Source: Competibacter_A sp002352125
Lineage (GTDB): Bacteria; Pseudomonadota; Gammaproteobacteria; Competibacterales; Competibacteraceae
Assembly: GCA_035441325.1 (NCBI GenBank)
Contig: DAOROA010000009.1
Span: 22,562 to 86,561 of the forward strand
Length of the DNA: 64,000 nucleotides
Direction of reading: 5' to 3'
The position numbers were made by a program, and so were the translations under genes. Shown here in pieces: positions 1 through 8,015 of this stretch (the stretch's first letter is position 1; every line of letters starts with the position of its first letter). The notes under the pieces were generated by a model. The model saw only the letters and a list, made by a program, of their open reading frames with translations, was not told the DNA's origin and searched no databases.

Positions 1-2
1 AA

Positions 3-962
3 TTGCTGGGACCTTTGGAACCGGGGCTAGCCGACGTCGGGCATTTGGTCGTGGTGCCGGCGGGGGTGTTGCTCAGTTTGCCGCCCGCGCTGCTGGTACG
101 GCAGGTTCCGACGGATCCGGGCGACTATCGGCAAGCGGCTTGGCTGGTGCGGGACATGGCGCTCAGCCTGTTGCCTTCGGTGGTGGCGTTGGAACAGTTC
201 CGCCAAGTGGCTGGCTCTTCGCAAGCGCGGTTGCCGTTCGTCGGTTTTGGCGATCCGGTGTTTTCGGAGCAGGCAGGGACATTGCGCGGTGGTAGCGGCG
301 GCAAGGTCGAGCAGATCATGCAAAATTGTCAATTCGACGCCAAGGCGCTGAGTCGTTTGCCGCAGCTCCCGGAGACGGCGACCGAACTGCATACTCTGGC
401 TCGTACTTTGGGCGCGAGGCCGGAACGGGCGGTCGTGCTGGGCCGGCAGGCCACGGTACCCGCCGTGCAGGCCGGCAACCTGCAAGACTACCGCATCGTC
501 GCATTCGCTACCCATGCCCTATTGCCGGGCGAACTGGACTGTCTGGCGGAACCGGCGCTGGCATTGACACCGCGGGCCGCGGCGACCACCGGTGACAATG
601 GCCTGCTCGGTGCCAGCGCCATCGCCGAGCTGAAGCTGGATGCCGACTGGGTATTGCTGTCGGCTTGCAACACGGCGGGCTCGGGAGGCGGCAACCTGCG
701 CGGCGAAGGGCTGTCTGGCTTGGCCACGGCGTTTTTCTACGCCGGTACCCGCGCGCTGCTGGCGTCTCATTGGTACGTGGTGTCGGAGCCGACGGTTTTC
801 CTGACTACCCACACTTTCGATTCGTACCGAAAAGCGCCCCATCTGGGTCGGGCGGACGCACTGCGGCGAGCGCAACTGGCGTTGCTGGAACAGCCGAACA
901 TGGCGCATCCGGTATTTTGGGCAGCGTTCACCCTCATCGGGGAAAGCAGTTCGTCGCCATGA
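3..962 (+). CDS. CHAT-domain caspase-like protease, C-terminal part (5' truncated by window edge)
   Basis: This is the C-terminal end of a CHAT (caspase HetF associated with TPRs) protein; the frame is open to the left edge, so the true start lies outside the window. The visible 319 residues hold the clan CD peptidase fold. The putative catalytic His is His171 (in ATHALLPGE) and the putative nucleophile is Cys222 (in LLSACNTAGS), with the usual hydrophobic strands before each. CHAT proteins normally carry TPR repeats upstream, which would be off-window here. It sits 75 bases before a large autotransporter gene and two genes before a DUF4384 kinase, so a joint envelope or signalling role is possible. 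The family call is secure; substrate and role are unknown. Confidence 0.9.
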   Translation: MLGPLEPGLADVGHLVVVPAGVLLSLPPALLVRQVPTDPGDYRQAAWLVRDMALSLLPSVVALEQFRQVAGSSQARLPFVGFGDPVFSEQAGTLRGGSGGKVEQIMQNCQFDAKALSRLPQLPETATELHTLARTLGARPERAVVLGRQATVPAVQAGNLQDYRIVAFATHALLPGELDCLAEPALALTPRAAATTGDNGLLGASAIAELKLDADWVLLSACNTAGSGGGNLRGEGLSGLATAFFYAGTRALLASHWYVVSEPTVFLTTHTFDSYRKAPHLGRADALRRAQLALLEQPNMAHPVFWAAFTLIGESSSSP

Positions 963-1037
963 TATTTAGTCGATAACGGGGGAGGTCGCCGTTCGCGGCG
1001 GCCGATGGGCAATACCCACGTAAGGGCGGCATTATTC

Positions 1038-4000
1038 ATGAAAAAGCACTATTGGTTCTGGTCGCGAGCGGTTTCTCTGGCGTTCGTCGGCCTTTTGGCG
1101 GTATTCGTGCCCGATTGGGGGATCGAACTGATGGCGCAAACCTTGACGCCCACATCGATCAATTTTGGAAATGTTACTGTCGGGACAACGAGTTCGCCAC
1201 AAACAATCACTTTGACTAATAATGATCCTCAATCGGCGATTAGTGTCGTTGGTGTTACTGCAGGAAATAATTTTTTCGCGACAAACTGCCCTGCATTTTT
1301 GCCCGCATTGTCCGGTTGCGCTATTAGCGTGACTTTTGTTCCTTCGGCGTTAGGAACGCAAACAGGAACTCTCAGCGTCGTGGTCGATACGTGTGGGGAT
1401 GGTTGTATTGAAACCCTGACTGCGAGCTTGAGCGGCGTCGGTGTTGCGCCAATCAATGCAGGCGACGACGCAGTGGCCACAGATGCGGGGCGGCTGGTGA
1501 CAATCGACGTGCTGGCCAACGATACGCCGATTACAGGATTGACCATCATCCAGGTGAGCGACCCGCCGAACGGCAGCGCTGTAATCAGCGGCAACGCGAT
1601 TGTCTACACCCCCAATCCGGGCTTTGCCAGCCCTCCGAACGACGCCTTTACCTACACTGTCCGAGATAGCTTCCAGCAGACCGCCACGGCCACGGTGACG
1701 GTGACGGTGAGGCCGCCGGGGCTGAGTGCGGCGGACGACGCAGCGGCCACGGATGCGGGGCGGCCGGTGACAATCGACGTGCTGGCCAACGATACGCCGA
1801 TTACAGGATTGACCATCATCCAGGTGAGCGACCCGCCGAACGGCAGCGCCGTAATCAGCGGCAACGCGATTGTCTACACTCCCAATCCGGGCTTTGCCAG
1901 CCCTCCGAACGACGCTTTTACCTACACTGTCCAAGATAGTTTCGAGCGGACCGCCACGGCTACGGTGACGGTGACGGTGAGGCCGCCGGGGCTGAGTGCG
2001 GCGGACGACGCGGCGACCACGACGGCGGGAACGCCGGTCGCCATCCCGGTGCTGGCCAACGATACTGGCACAGGATTGACTATCATCCAGGTGAGCGACC
2101 CGCCGAACGGCAGCGCCGCAATCAGCGGCAACGCGATTGTCTACACCCCCGATCCGGGCTTTGCCAGCCCCCCGAACGACGCTTTTACCTACACTGTCCG
2201 AGATAGCTTCCAGCGGACCGCTACGGCTACGGTGACGGTGACGGTGAGGCCGCCGGGGCTGAGTGCGGCGGACGACGCGGCGACCACGGCGGCGGGAACG
2301 CCGGTCACCATCCCGGTGCTGGCCAACGACGCGGGTACGGGAATCGCGATTGTCAGCGTCGGCAGTCCGTCCAACGGTACGGCGAGCGTCAGCGGCAATG
2401 CGGTGGTGTACGCGCCCAAGGCTGGCTTTACCGGGACCGACAGCTTTAGCTATACCATCCGCGACAGTTTCGGGCGAACCGCCACGGCCACGGTGACGGT
2501 GACGGTGAGACCACCCACCTTGGACGCCGTCGATGACTCGGCCACTACTCCGGCCAGAACAGCGGTGACTGTTCCGGTGCTGGCCAACGACGCGGGCACG
2601 GGATTGACCATCGTTCAAATCGGTACTCCGGCCCACGGTAGTGCCGTAGCCGGGACGAGCGGCACGATCATCTATACGCCCGCTTCGAATTTTGCTGGCA
2701 CCGACAGTTTCGCTTACAGCATTCGCGACAGCTTCGGCCAAACCGATACGGCCAGGGTGCGCATAACGGTCGTCGCGCCGGCACTAGATGCCGTGGATGA
2801 TGCGGCCTCTGCCCGGACTCGGGTGCCCGTCTCCATCCCGGTGTTGGCCAACGATATCGGTGCGGGGTTGATCGTCACCCAGGTTGGCGCCCCGTCTCAT
2901 GGCAGCGCGGTGGCCGGCTCGAACGGCACCATCACCTATACCTCCGCCTCGAACTTCACCGGCACCGATACCTTCACCTACACCATCACCGATGGCATTA
3001 GCACCGATACGGCGACGGTCACGGTCACGGTGACGCGCAACAAGGAAGACATCCAGACCCTTTTGGAAGAGACGACCGACAATCCGAACGCGAGGACGAT
3101 TGGCCGCGCCATCGGCGGGCTGTGTTTCGACCGGGCCGCTAGCGCGAATTTCCTGCGAGACTGCGACACGTTGATCGATGCGGCCAGCAACGGTGATTCG
3201 GGGGTTGGCCTGGCCCTGGAACAGATCACCCCCACGGTTTTGGGCACCGCGCTGGATACGTCGCAGACCAGCGCGCAGACCCAGATGCTGAGCATCCGTT
3301 CGCGCATGGCCTCGCTGCGTACCGGGGTTATGGGCATCAACCTCGACCGCTTGAATATCCAGCACGGTGGCTGGACGTTGTCCGGCCGGGATTTGCGCTA
3401 TCTGCTGGCCAGTTTGGGCGGCGGTGGTCCCAGCGCGGACGTGGACACGAATCTGGGTGCGCTCGGCATTTTTGCCAGCGGTACTTTCAATTTCGGGAAT
3501 CGGGATGGCACCGAGAACCAAACGGGATTCGACTTCAAAACCCGCGAGGTGACCTTGGGTGCCGATTATCGGTTCACCGGCCAGTTCGTTCTGGGAACCG
3601 CCTTTTCGTATACTGCTGTCGACACCGATATGGACAGCAACGGCGGTTATCTGGATACCCGAGGTTATGGCCTGACGCTGTATGGCACCTATTACCCCTC
3701 CGATCGGTTCTACGTCGAGGGGATGGTGAGCTATGGCTGGAACGATTACGACCAGCGGCGCAACGTGGCCTACCGGGTGCAGAACGCGGCAGTAAACCAA
3801 AGCTTCGATAGCAGCTACAACGGCCAGCAATTTTTCGCGGATTTGGGTGCCGGCTACGAATTCGCGCGCGGCAACTTGAGCTTCGGCCCCGAAGTTCGTC
3901 TGAGCTATCTGGACATGCGGCTGGATTCGTTCCAGGAGCGGACCGGCGACGGCAATCCAGGCTCGGCCTGGGCGGTGGCGATCGAGGAGCAGGATCTGCA

Positions 4001-4331
4001 ATCTTTGGTGTCGAGCGTGGGCGGCCGGGCCAGCTACCTGATCGATCGACCGTGGGGTATTTTGCAGCCTCAGGTGGAGTTCAGTTGGCTGCACGAGTTC
4101 GAAGACGACAGCCGCTTCGTCCGGGGCCGCTTTGTGGAAGGCGCCGTCGTTCCGGATAACTTGTTCCAACTGGTGACCGATCCGGTGGACAAAGATTACT
4201 TCCGGCTCGGTCTGGGTCTGTCAGCGCGATTTAATCGAGGACCGGCCGCCTTGCTCCAGTACCGTACCCTGTTTGGTTACCGGAACTTGGAAGACCACGC
4301 TATCTCGGCCGAACTGCGTTGGGATTTTTAG
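1038..4331 (+). CDS. Autotransporter with Ig-like tandem repeats and C-terminal beta-barrel
   Basis: This is a predicted type V secreted surface protein of about 1,097 residues. I chose the ATG at 1038 because it begins a good signal peptide (MKKHYWFW, hydrophobic core, cleavage near AQT); an ATG at 1005 is in frame but would put 11 residues before it. After the signal comes a Hydin/choice-of-anchor-type Ig domain to about residue 140, with four Cys. Six repeats of about 88 residues follow, each with a DDA start, an ANDTGTGLTI-like strand, a GxAIVYTP-like strand and a TVTVTV end, resembling cadherin-like/Big_9 modules. The last 280 or so residues are an autotransporter beta-domain of alternating aromatic strands ending in RWDF. 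No protease motif is visible in the passenger, so adhesion is the likely role. Confidence 0.88.
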   Translation: MKKHYWFWSRAVSLAFVGLLAVFVPDWGIELMAQTLTPTSINFGNVTVGTTSSPQTITLTNNDPQSAISVVGVTAGNNFFATNCPAFLPALSGCAISVTFVPSALGTQTGTLSVVVDTCGDGCIETLTASLSGVGVAPINAGDDAVATDAGRLVTIDVLANDTPITGLTIIQVSDPPNGSAVISGNAIVYTPNPGFASPPNDAFTYTVRDSFQQTATATVTVTVRPPGLSAADDAAATDAGRPVTIDVLANDTPITGLTIIQVSDPPNGSAVISGNAIVYTPNPGFASPPNDAFTYTVQDSFERTATATVTVTVRPPGLSAADDAATTTAGTPVAIPVLANDTGTGLTIIQVSDPPNGSAAISGNAIVYTPDPGFASPPNDAFTYTVRDSFQRTATATVTVTVRPPGLSAADDAATTAAGTPVTIPVLANDAGTGIAIVSVGSPSNGTASVSGNAVVYAPKAGFTGTDSFSYTIRDSFGRTATATVTVTVRPPTLDAVDDSATTPARTAVTVPVLANDAGTGLTIVQIGTPAHGSAVAGTSGTIIYTPASNFAGTDSFAYSIRDSFGQTDTARVRITVVAPALDAVDDAASARTRVPVSIPVLANDIGAGLIVTQVGAPSHGSAVAGSNGTITYTSASNFTGTDTFTYTITDGISTDTATVTVTVTRNKEDIQTLLEETTDNPNARTIGRAIGGLCFDRAASANFLRDCDTLIDAASNGDSGVGLALEQITPTVLGTALDTSQTSAQTQMLSIRSRMASLRTGVMGINLDRLNIQHGGWTLSGRDLRYLLASLGGGGPSADVDTNLGALGIFASGTFNFGNRDGTENQTGFDFKTREVTLGADYRFTGQFVLGTAFSYTAVDTDMDSNGGYLDTRGYGLTLYGTYYPSDRFYVEGMVSYGWNDYDQRRNVAYRVQNAAVNQSFDSSYNGQQFFADLGAGYEFARGNLSFGPEVRLSYLDMRLDSFQERTGDGNPGSAWAVAIEEQDLQSLVSSVGGRASYLIDRPWGILQPQVEFSWLHEFEDDSRFVRGRFVEGAVVPDNLFQLVTDPVDKDYFRLGLGLSARFNRGPAALLQYRTLFGYRNLEDHAISAELRWDF
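1464..3036 (+). repeat. Six in-frame tandem repeats (261-270 bp) inside the autotransporter gene
   Basis: Unit starts marked by the Asp-Asp codons are at 1464, 1734, 2004, 2271, 2532 and 2796, giving periods of 270, 270, 267, 261 and 264 bases. Units 1 and 2 are almost identical in DNA, unit 3 is close, and units 4 to 6 are more diverged. That is the pattern expected from recent duplication by recombination on top of an older array. All length differences are multiples of three, so the frame is kept. Confidence 0.9.
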
Positions 4332-4439
4332 CGATGCACCTCGCGCGGTCTACAATCCGTTTTTTCCTGGGCGCGCAGGGGAGGATCGAACCCGTCGATT
4401 GGTGGCTAGAGGCCAAAGACAATTACTTTAGCGAAGCGG

Positions 4440-5957
4440 GTGGTGGCCATAATGTCTTATCCCGATGATATCAAGTCCGATGGACAGGAAAATGACGAAC
4501 TGGGCGATATCGATATCGACGAGGTCAAGATTGAGTCGGCTCCCCTAATCCCCGGTTACAAAGTCGAAAAGCTGATCAACAGCGGCGCGATGGGGCAAGT
4601 GTATTTGGCGATTCAGGAGGCGCTCGAACGGCCGGTCGCGATCAAGGTGATCACGCCTTCGCTGAGCATCGACGCCACGTTTCGCCAGCGTTTTCTCAAG
4701 GAGGGAAAAATCATCGCTCAGTTGCGGCATCCGCATATCGTGACAATTCACGATATCGGCGAGTGTCTCAACCAGTACTACATGATCATGGAGTACGTGG
4801 AAGGCGGTACGTTGAGGGATCGTATTCAAAAAGGATTATCTCCAAAGCAGGCGCTCGCGATTTTGCGCCAACTGGCCAGCGCTTTGGGCCACGCTCATCG
4901 TCAGGGCTTCGTTCATCGGGATATCAAGCCGGCCAACATCTTGTTTCGGGACGATAATAACGCGGTGCTTTCCGATTTCGGGATCGCGAAAGCCTACGAA
5001 GACAGCGTCCAGCTTACCGCGACTGGCCTGGCGGTCGGCACGGTTCTTTACATGAGCCCAGAACAGGCCCAAGGGAAGCCCCTCGACGGTCGTAGCGACC
5101 TGTATTCTCTGGGCTTGGTGTTTTTCGAGATGCTGACCGGATTCCGGCCCGATCGTACGCTGGAAGGCTATACTGAACCGCTGCCGGCCGAATTGAGCCG
5201 GTATCAGGGCATTCTGGACAGGATGCTAGCCCGCAATCCGAACGAGCGGTTTACTCTCGCCGAGCATCTTGTCGATGCGATCGACAAGCTCGCCGAGCAG
5301 GAGAACGATAAAACCGTTATCTTGTCGTCGCCGGGCAGCGGCGACATAACCGAAAAACCGTTTAACAAGCGATTGATCGGTATTGCGCTTCCGCTGGTCG
5401 TTGCCTTGCTCGCAGGGATAGGTTACACAATTTGGCAACGCCCGCCGAAGTCCGCGTTGCCGGTTCAAGTCTCCTATTCCTATCGACCCACCGACCAGCT
5501 CAATTTCCGGCCGTTGCTCGACGGCAGCGTCCTGCATTCCGGAGATCGCTACCAGATCCGCTTTACGCCCGAGCAGAACGGCTACGTTTACGTCTTCCAA
5601 ATCGACAGCAGCGGAGCCGTTTACCGTCTGTTCCCGCCCGAAAGCGCCGGGACTGCGCAAGCCGGTAACGCAAATCCGGTGCGGGCCGGCACGGCCTACT
5701 TCGTACCGGCCGAAGACGAAGCTTTTCAGCTCGATGACCAGACCGGCCAAGAGCAAATTCACGTTTTAGCCCTCAAAAACCAGAACGCCGAACTGGAAAA
5801 TCAATATGCTGCGCTCGTCGAAGCGCGCCGCGCGCAGGATTCTGCGCGAATCACGGAACTACAAATGCGCTTGACCGACAGATTGCAGAGAGCGCGAGCG
5901 GGCGCTGTGCCTGCTTTGAATTTCAAACACAATGCGAGAGGAAGCCATGAACTCTAA
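4440..5957 (+). CDS. Transmembrane Ser/Thr protein kinase with C-terminal DUF4384 domain
   Basis: This is a Hanks-type kinase of 505 residues if it starts at GTG 4440; ATG 4452 is in frame and equally likely, as neither has a clear ribosome site. Catalytic features are intact: Gly-rich loop near 48-53, Lys69 in VAIK, Glu88, HRD at 159-161, DFG at 179-181 and SPE at 206-208. One membrane helix at about 312-331 separates the cytoplasmic kinase from a DUF4384 domain at about 345-450, which should lie in the periplasm, with a helical tail after it. The layout resembles a receptor kinase in which DUF4384 senses an envelope signal. The next gene encodes a secreted protein with the same domain and overlaps this one by 11 bases, so the two are co-translated. 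Confidence 0.93.
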   Translation: MVAIMSYPDDIKSDGQENDELGDIDIDEVKIESAPLIPGYKVEKLINSGAMGQVYLAIQEALERPVAIKVITPSLSIDATFRQRFLKEGKIIAQLRHPHIVTIHDIGECLNQYYMIMEYVEGGTLRDRIQKGLSPKQALAILRQLASALGHAHRQGFVHRDIKPANILFRDDNNAVLSDFGIAKAYEDSVQLTATGLAVGTVLYMSPEQAQGKPLDGRSDLYSLGLVFFEMLTGFRPDRTLEGYTEPLPAELSRYQGILDRMLARNPNERFTLAEHLVDAIDKLAEQENDKTVILSSPGSGDITEKPFNKRLIGIALPLVVALLAGIGYTIWQRPPKSALPVQVSYSYRPTDQLNFRPLLDGSVLHSGDRYQIRFTPEQNGYVYVFQIDSSGAVYRLFPPESAGTAQAGNANPVRAGTAYFVPAEDEAFQLDDQTGQEQIHVLALKNQNAELENQYAALVEARRAQDSARITELQMRLTDRLQRARAGAVPALNFKHNARGSHEL

Positions 5958-6738
5958 AACCCGTTGGTGGAATTACCCTCTGCTCGTCTTGTTCGGCGGT
6001 ACGTTGATCGGAATCGCCGGCAGCGTCGAAGCGGCCGATCCCGCAACTGATGCCGACCTCAAAACTCGCGGTCCGGCCGGGACCGTCAAGATCGTCCCCG
6101 AGCCGGGGGGCGCGACTCCAAGGTCGGCATCTTTGGTTCCACAAACCGGCAAGCCGCTCAATTTCAAGGTCAATTATGTCTACCGTCCCGGTGGCCAAGG
6201 GCCTCTTAAGCCACTGATCGGGGGGAGCACGCTGAACTCTGGCGACCACTACAAAATTCAATTTACGCCGACGGAAGATAGCTACGTTTACATTTTCCAG
6301 GTCGATAGCAGCAAAGCGATTTACCGGCTCTTTCCCATGACAGAATTTGGTGGCGTAAAAGTCAACAACCTCAATCCGGTTCGGGCCGGGGTTGCCTATT
6401 ATTTGCCCGCCAAGGACAAATCCTTCCAGCTCGATAACAAAGTCGGCTCGGAAAGCATTCTGTTTTTGGCTTTCCGGCAACCGAGCCAAGCCCTGGAACA
6501 GCAATACGAAGATTTGGTCAAAGCCCGGCTAACCCAAGACAGCTCGAAGACCAACACGCTGCAAACGGCTATCAACGCCAGCTTCAAAACCAGAGGGTTA
6601 GCCGCCATCGTGGATGATCCCGAAAAAAAGACCGCCACGATACCGTGGACTCCAACGGAATCTTTCGCCATGCCAGTCCAGCGCTTGAATAATCTGTGCG
6701 CGGATTGTATCAATATGGTGACTTTCGAGCATCGCTAA
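5947..6738 (+). CDS. Secreted DUF4384-domain protein, paralogue of the kinase sensor domain
   Basis: The product of 263 residues has a signal peptide (MNSKTRWWNY, hydrophobic core, cleavage near VEAAD). The ATG at 5947 is chosen because GAGAGGAAG lies just upstream; an in-frame start at 5932 would precede it by five codons. Residues of about 65-200 match the C-terminal domain of the upstream kinase closely: shared landmarks are SGDxYxIxFTP, YVYxFQxDSS, YRLFP, NPVRAG and FQLD. After the domain there is a helical stretch and a short tail with two Cys near the end (CADC). It overlaps the kinase gene. A soluble partner, competitor or ligand-delivery protein for the kinase is plausible but not shown. 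Confidence 0.85.
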   Translation: MNSKTRWWNYPLLVLFGGTLIGIAGSVEAADPATDADLKTRGPAGTVKIVPEPGGATPRSASLVPQTGKPLNFKVNYVYRPGGQGPLKPLIGGSTLNSGDHYKIQFTPTEDSYVYIFQVDSSKAIYRLFPMTEFGGVKVNNLNPVRAGVAYYLPAKDKSFQLDNKVGSESILFLAFRQPSQALEQQYEDLVKARLTQDSSKTNTLQTAINASFKTRGLAAIVDDPEKKTATIPWTPTESFAMPVQRLNNLCADCINMVTFEHR

Positions 6739-7095
6739 GTCAACGGTATGGCCGAGAGCTCTCCACGGATGTGGACCGCAACCGTGTCGGTGGAGAGCGC
6801 TGATCGAGCGCCGTTCGGCAAAACAGTTGAGCCAAACGGCTCGAATCCCTCCTCGTCATCGTCGCGATTTCCGGCGGTGCCACCGTCGAGTCCGTCGCGT
6901 GCCAAGCAGATATTCGGCTGATCCGGCCAACCGGATAAACGACCGAGATCGATTCTGAGTTCCCGAGCTGGATTTAGCGATTATACGGATGAGCGTTAAT
7001 TCGGCTTGCGCCATCAGTGCAAAGGCTGACGGTACGATATCTGTAAATTTTTATTCCCATAATTTTTAATTTTTGGCACGAAATTTTCATTATCC
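6739..7095. other. Intergenic stretch with a 9-bp hairpin and an AT-rich end
   Basis: No coding frame is convincing in these 357 bases. A perfect 9-bp inverted repeat (GCTCTCCAC at 6758-6766 and GTGGAGAGC at 6790-6798) lies 19 bases after the DUF4384 gene. Its loop is long and no T run follows, so it is a weak terminator candidate. The last 60 bases before 7096 are AT-rich and probably hold the promoter of the next gene, but I could not pick one with confidence. Confidence 0.5.
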
Positions 7096-7944
7096 ATGGT
7101 CGATATACACCAAATTTTTTCGTCATCCATGAACGATGGGGCCGCTAATCCCGCTATCTCACCTCTACTAGATTCTGGAGATCCACCACCTTTTTGCGTA
7201 GTTAACCCGGATGGCCGGGCAGCGGTGGTGCTGGTCTGCGATCATGCCAGCAACGCCGTTCCGGCAAGGCTCGGCCAACTCGGATTAAAACCGACGGCGC
7301 TGTCTCAGCACATCGCTTGGGATATCGGCGCCGCGCAAGTCACCCGATTGCTGGCGGCGCGGTTGGATGCATCGGCGATATTGGCCGGTTATTCGCGGCT
7401 GGTGATCGACTGCAACCGCTCTCCCGGCGATCCGACCTCCATCGCCGAAGTCAGCGACGGAATTTTTATCCCCGGCAATCGGAATCTTGACGATGCGGCG
7501 GCGGAATCCCGGCTGAACGAGGTGTTTTGGCCCTATCATCACGCCATTACCCGCATGTTGGCGCACCGCTGGCGGCACGGCCAGGGCCGGGCGCCGGCGC
7601 TGGTTGCCATCCACAGCTTCACGCCGGTGATGAGTGGTTTCCGCCGGCCGTGGCAGCTTGGCGTATTGTGGAACCGCGATCCGCGCTTGGCTCTGCCGCT
7701 GCTGGCTCGATTGCGAGCCGAACCCGATTTATGCGTAGGCGACAACGAGCCTTATTCGGGGAGAGAAGTCGGCTTCACCATGGACACCCACGGTGGCGTG
7801 GCCGGCTTGCCGCATGTGGAAGTCGAAATCCGCCAGGATTTGATCGCCGATGACGCAGGCTGCATTCGGTGGGGGGCAGTGGTGGGCGATGCGATTGCAG
7901 CGGTGTTCGAGGACGAGACTTTGTTTCGGCTCCAGCATTATTGA
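7096..7944 (+). CDS. N-formylglutamate amidohydrolase family protein
   Basis: The family hydrolyses N-formyl-L-glutamate (last step of one histidine degradation route) or related N-acyl amino acids and uses a metal. Landmarks seen are VCDHASNAVP near residue 48, DCNRSPGDP near 115, a PYHHAI segment and IHSFTP near 175, and late in the protein YSGREVGFTMDTH and a VEIRQDL segment. Length is normal. The start is uncertain: ATG 7096 has no ribosome site, and ATG 7129 removes a poorly conserved N-terminus. No hut genes are nearby, so the natural substrate is open. A diguanylate cyclase gene follows on the same strand 71 bases later. Confidence 0.85.
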   Translation: MVDIHQIFSSSMNDGAANPAISPLLDSGDPPPFCVVNPDGRAAVVLVCDHASNAVPARLGQLGLKPTALSQHIAWDIGAAQVTRLLAARLDASAILAGYSRLVIDCNRSPGDPTSIAEVSDGIFIPGNRNLDDAAAESRLNEVFWPYHHAITRMLAHRWRHGQGRAPALVAIHSFTPVMSGFRRPWQLGVLWNRDPRLALPLLARLRAEPDLCVGDNEPYSGREVGFTMDTHGGVAGLPHVEVEIRQDLIADDAGCIRWGAVVGDAIAAVFEDETLFRLQHY

Positions 7945-8015
7945 GTATCGATATAAATGATAAGCGTTGGGTGCAACGAGTCCATGATCGGCAACCGTCG
8001 GCAAAGATAGGCGGC

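Noticed and set aside
1350..2741. Long open frames on the minus strand across the repeat array
   Set aside because: They arise from the GC-rich repeats read backwards, show no domain and have Arg/His-rich composition; the plus-strand autotransporter explains the region.
1464..3036. Regular repeats as a possible CRISPR array
   Set aside because: The period is about 265 bases, units are coding and in frame, and there are no short repeats with unique spacers.
4380..4425. tRNA-like T-arm (GGTTCGATCC on the minus strand)
   Set aside because: No acceptor, D or anticodon arm can be folded around it.
7074..7089. Sigma-54-like site TGGCAC-N5-TTTC before the amidohydrolase gene
   Set aside because: The invariant G of the -12 GC is missing, and the start would fall inside the annotated ATG region.
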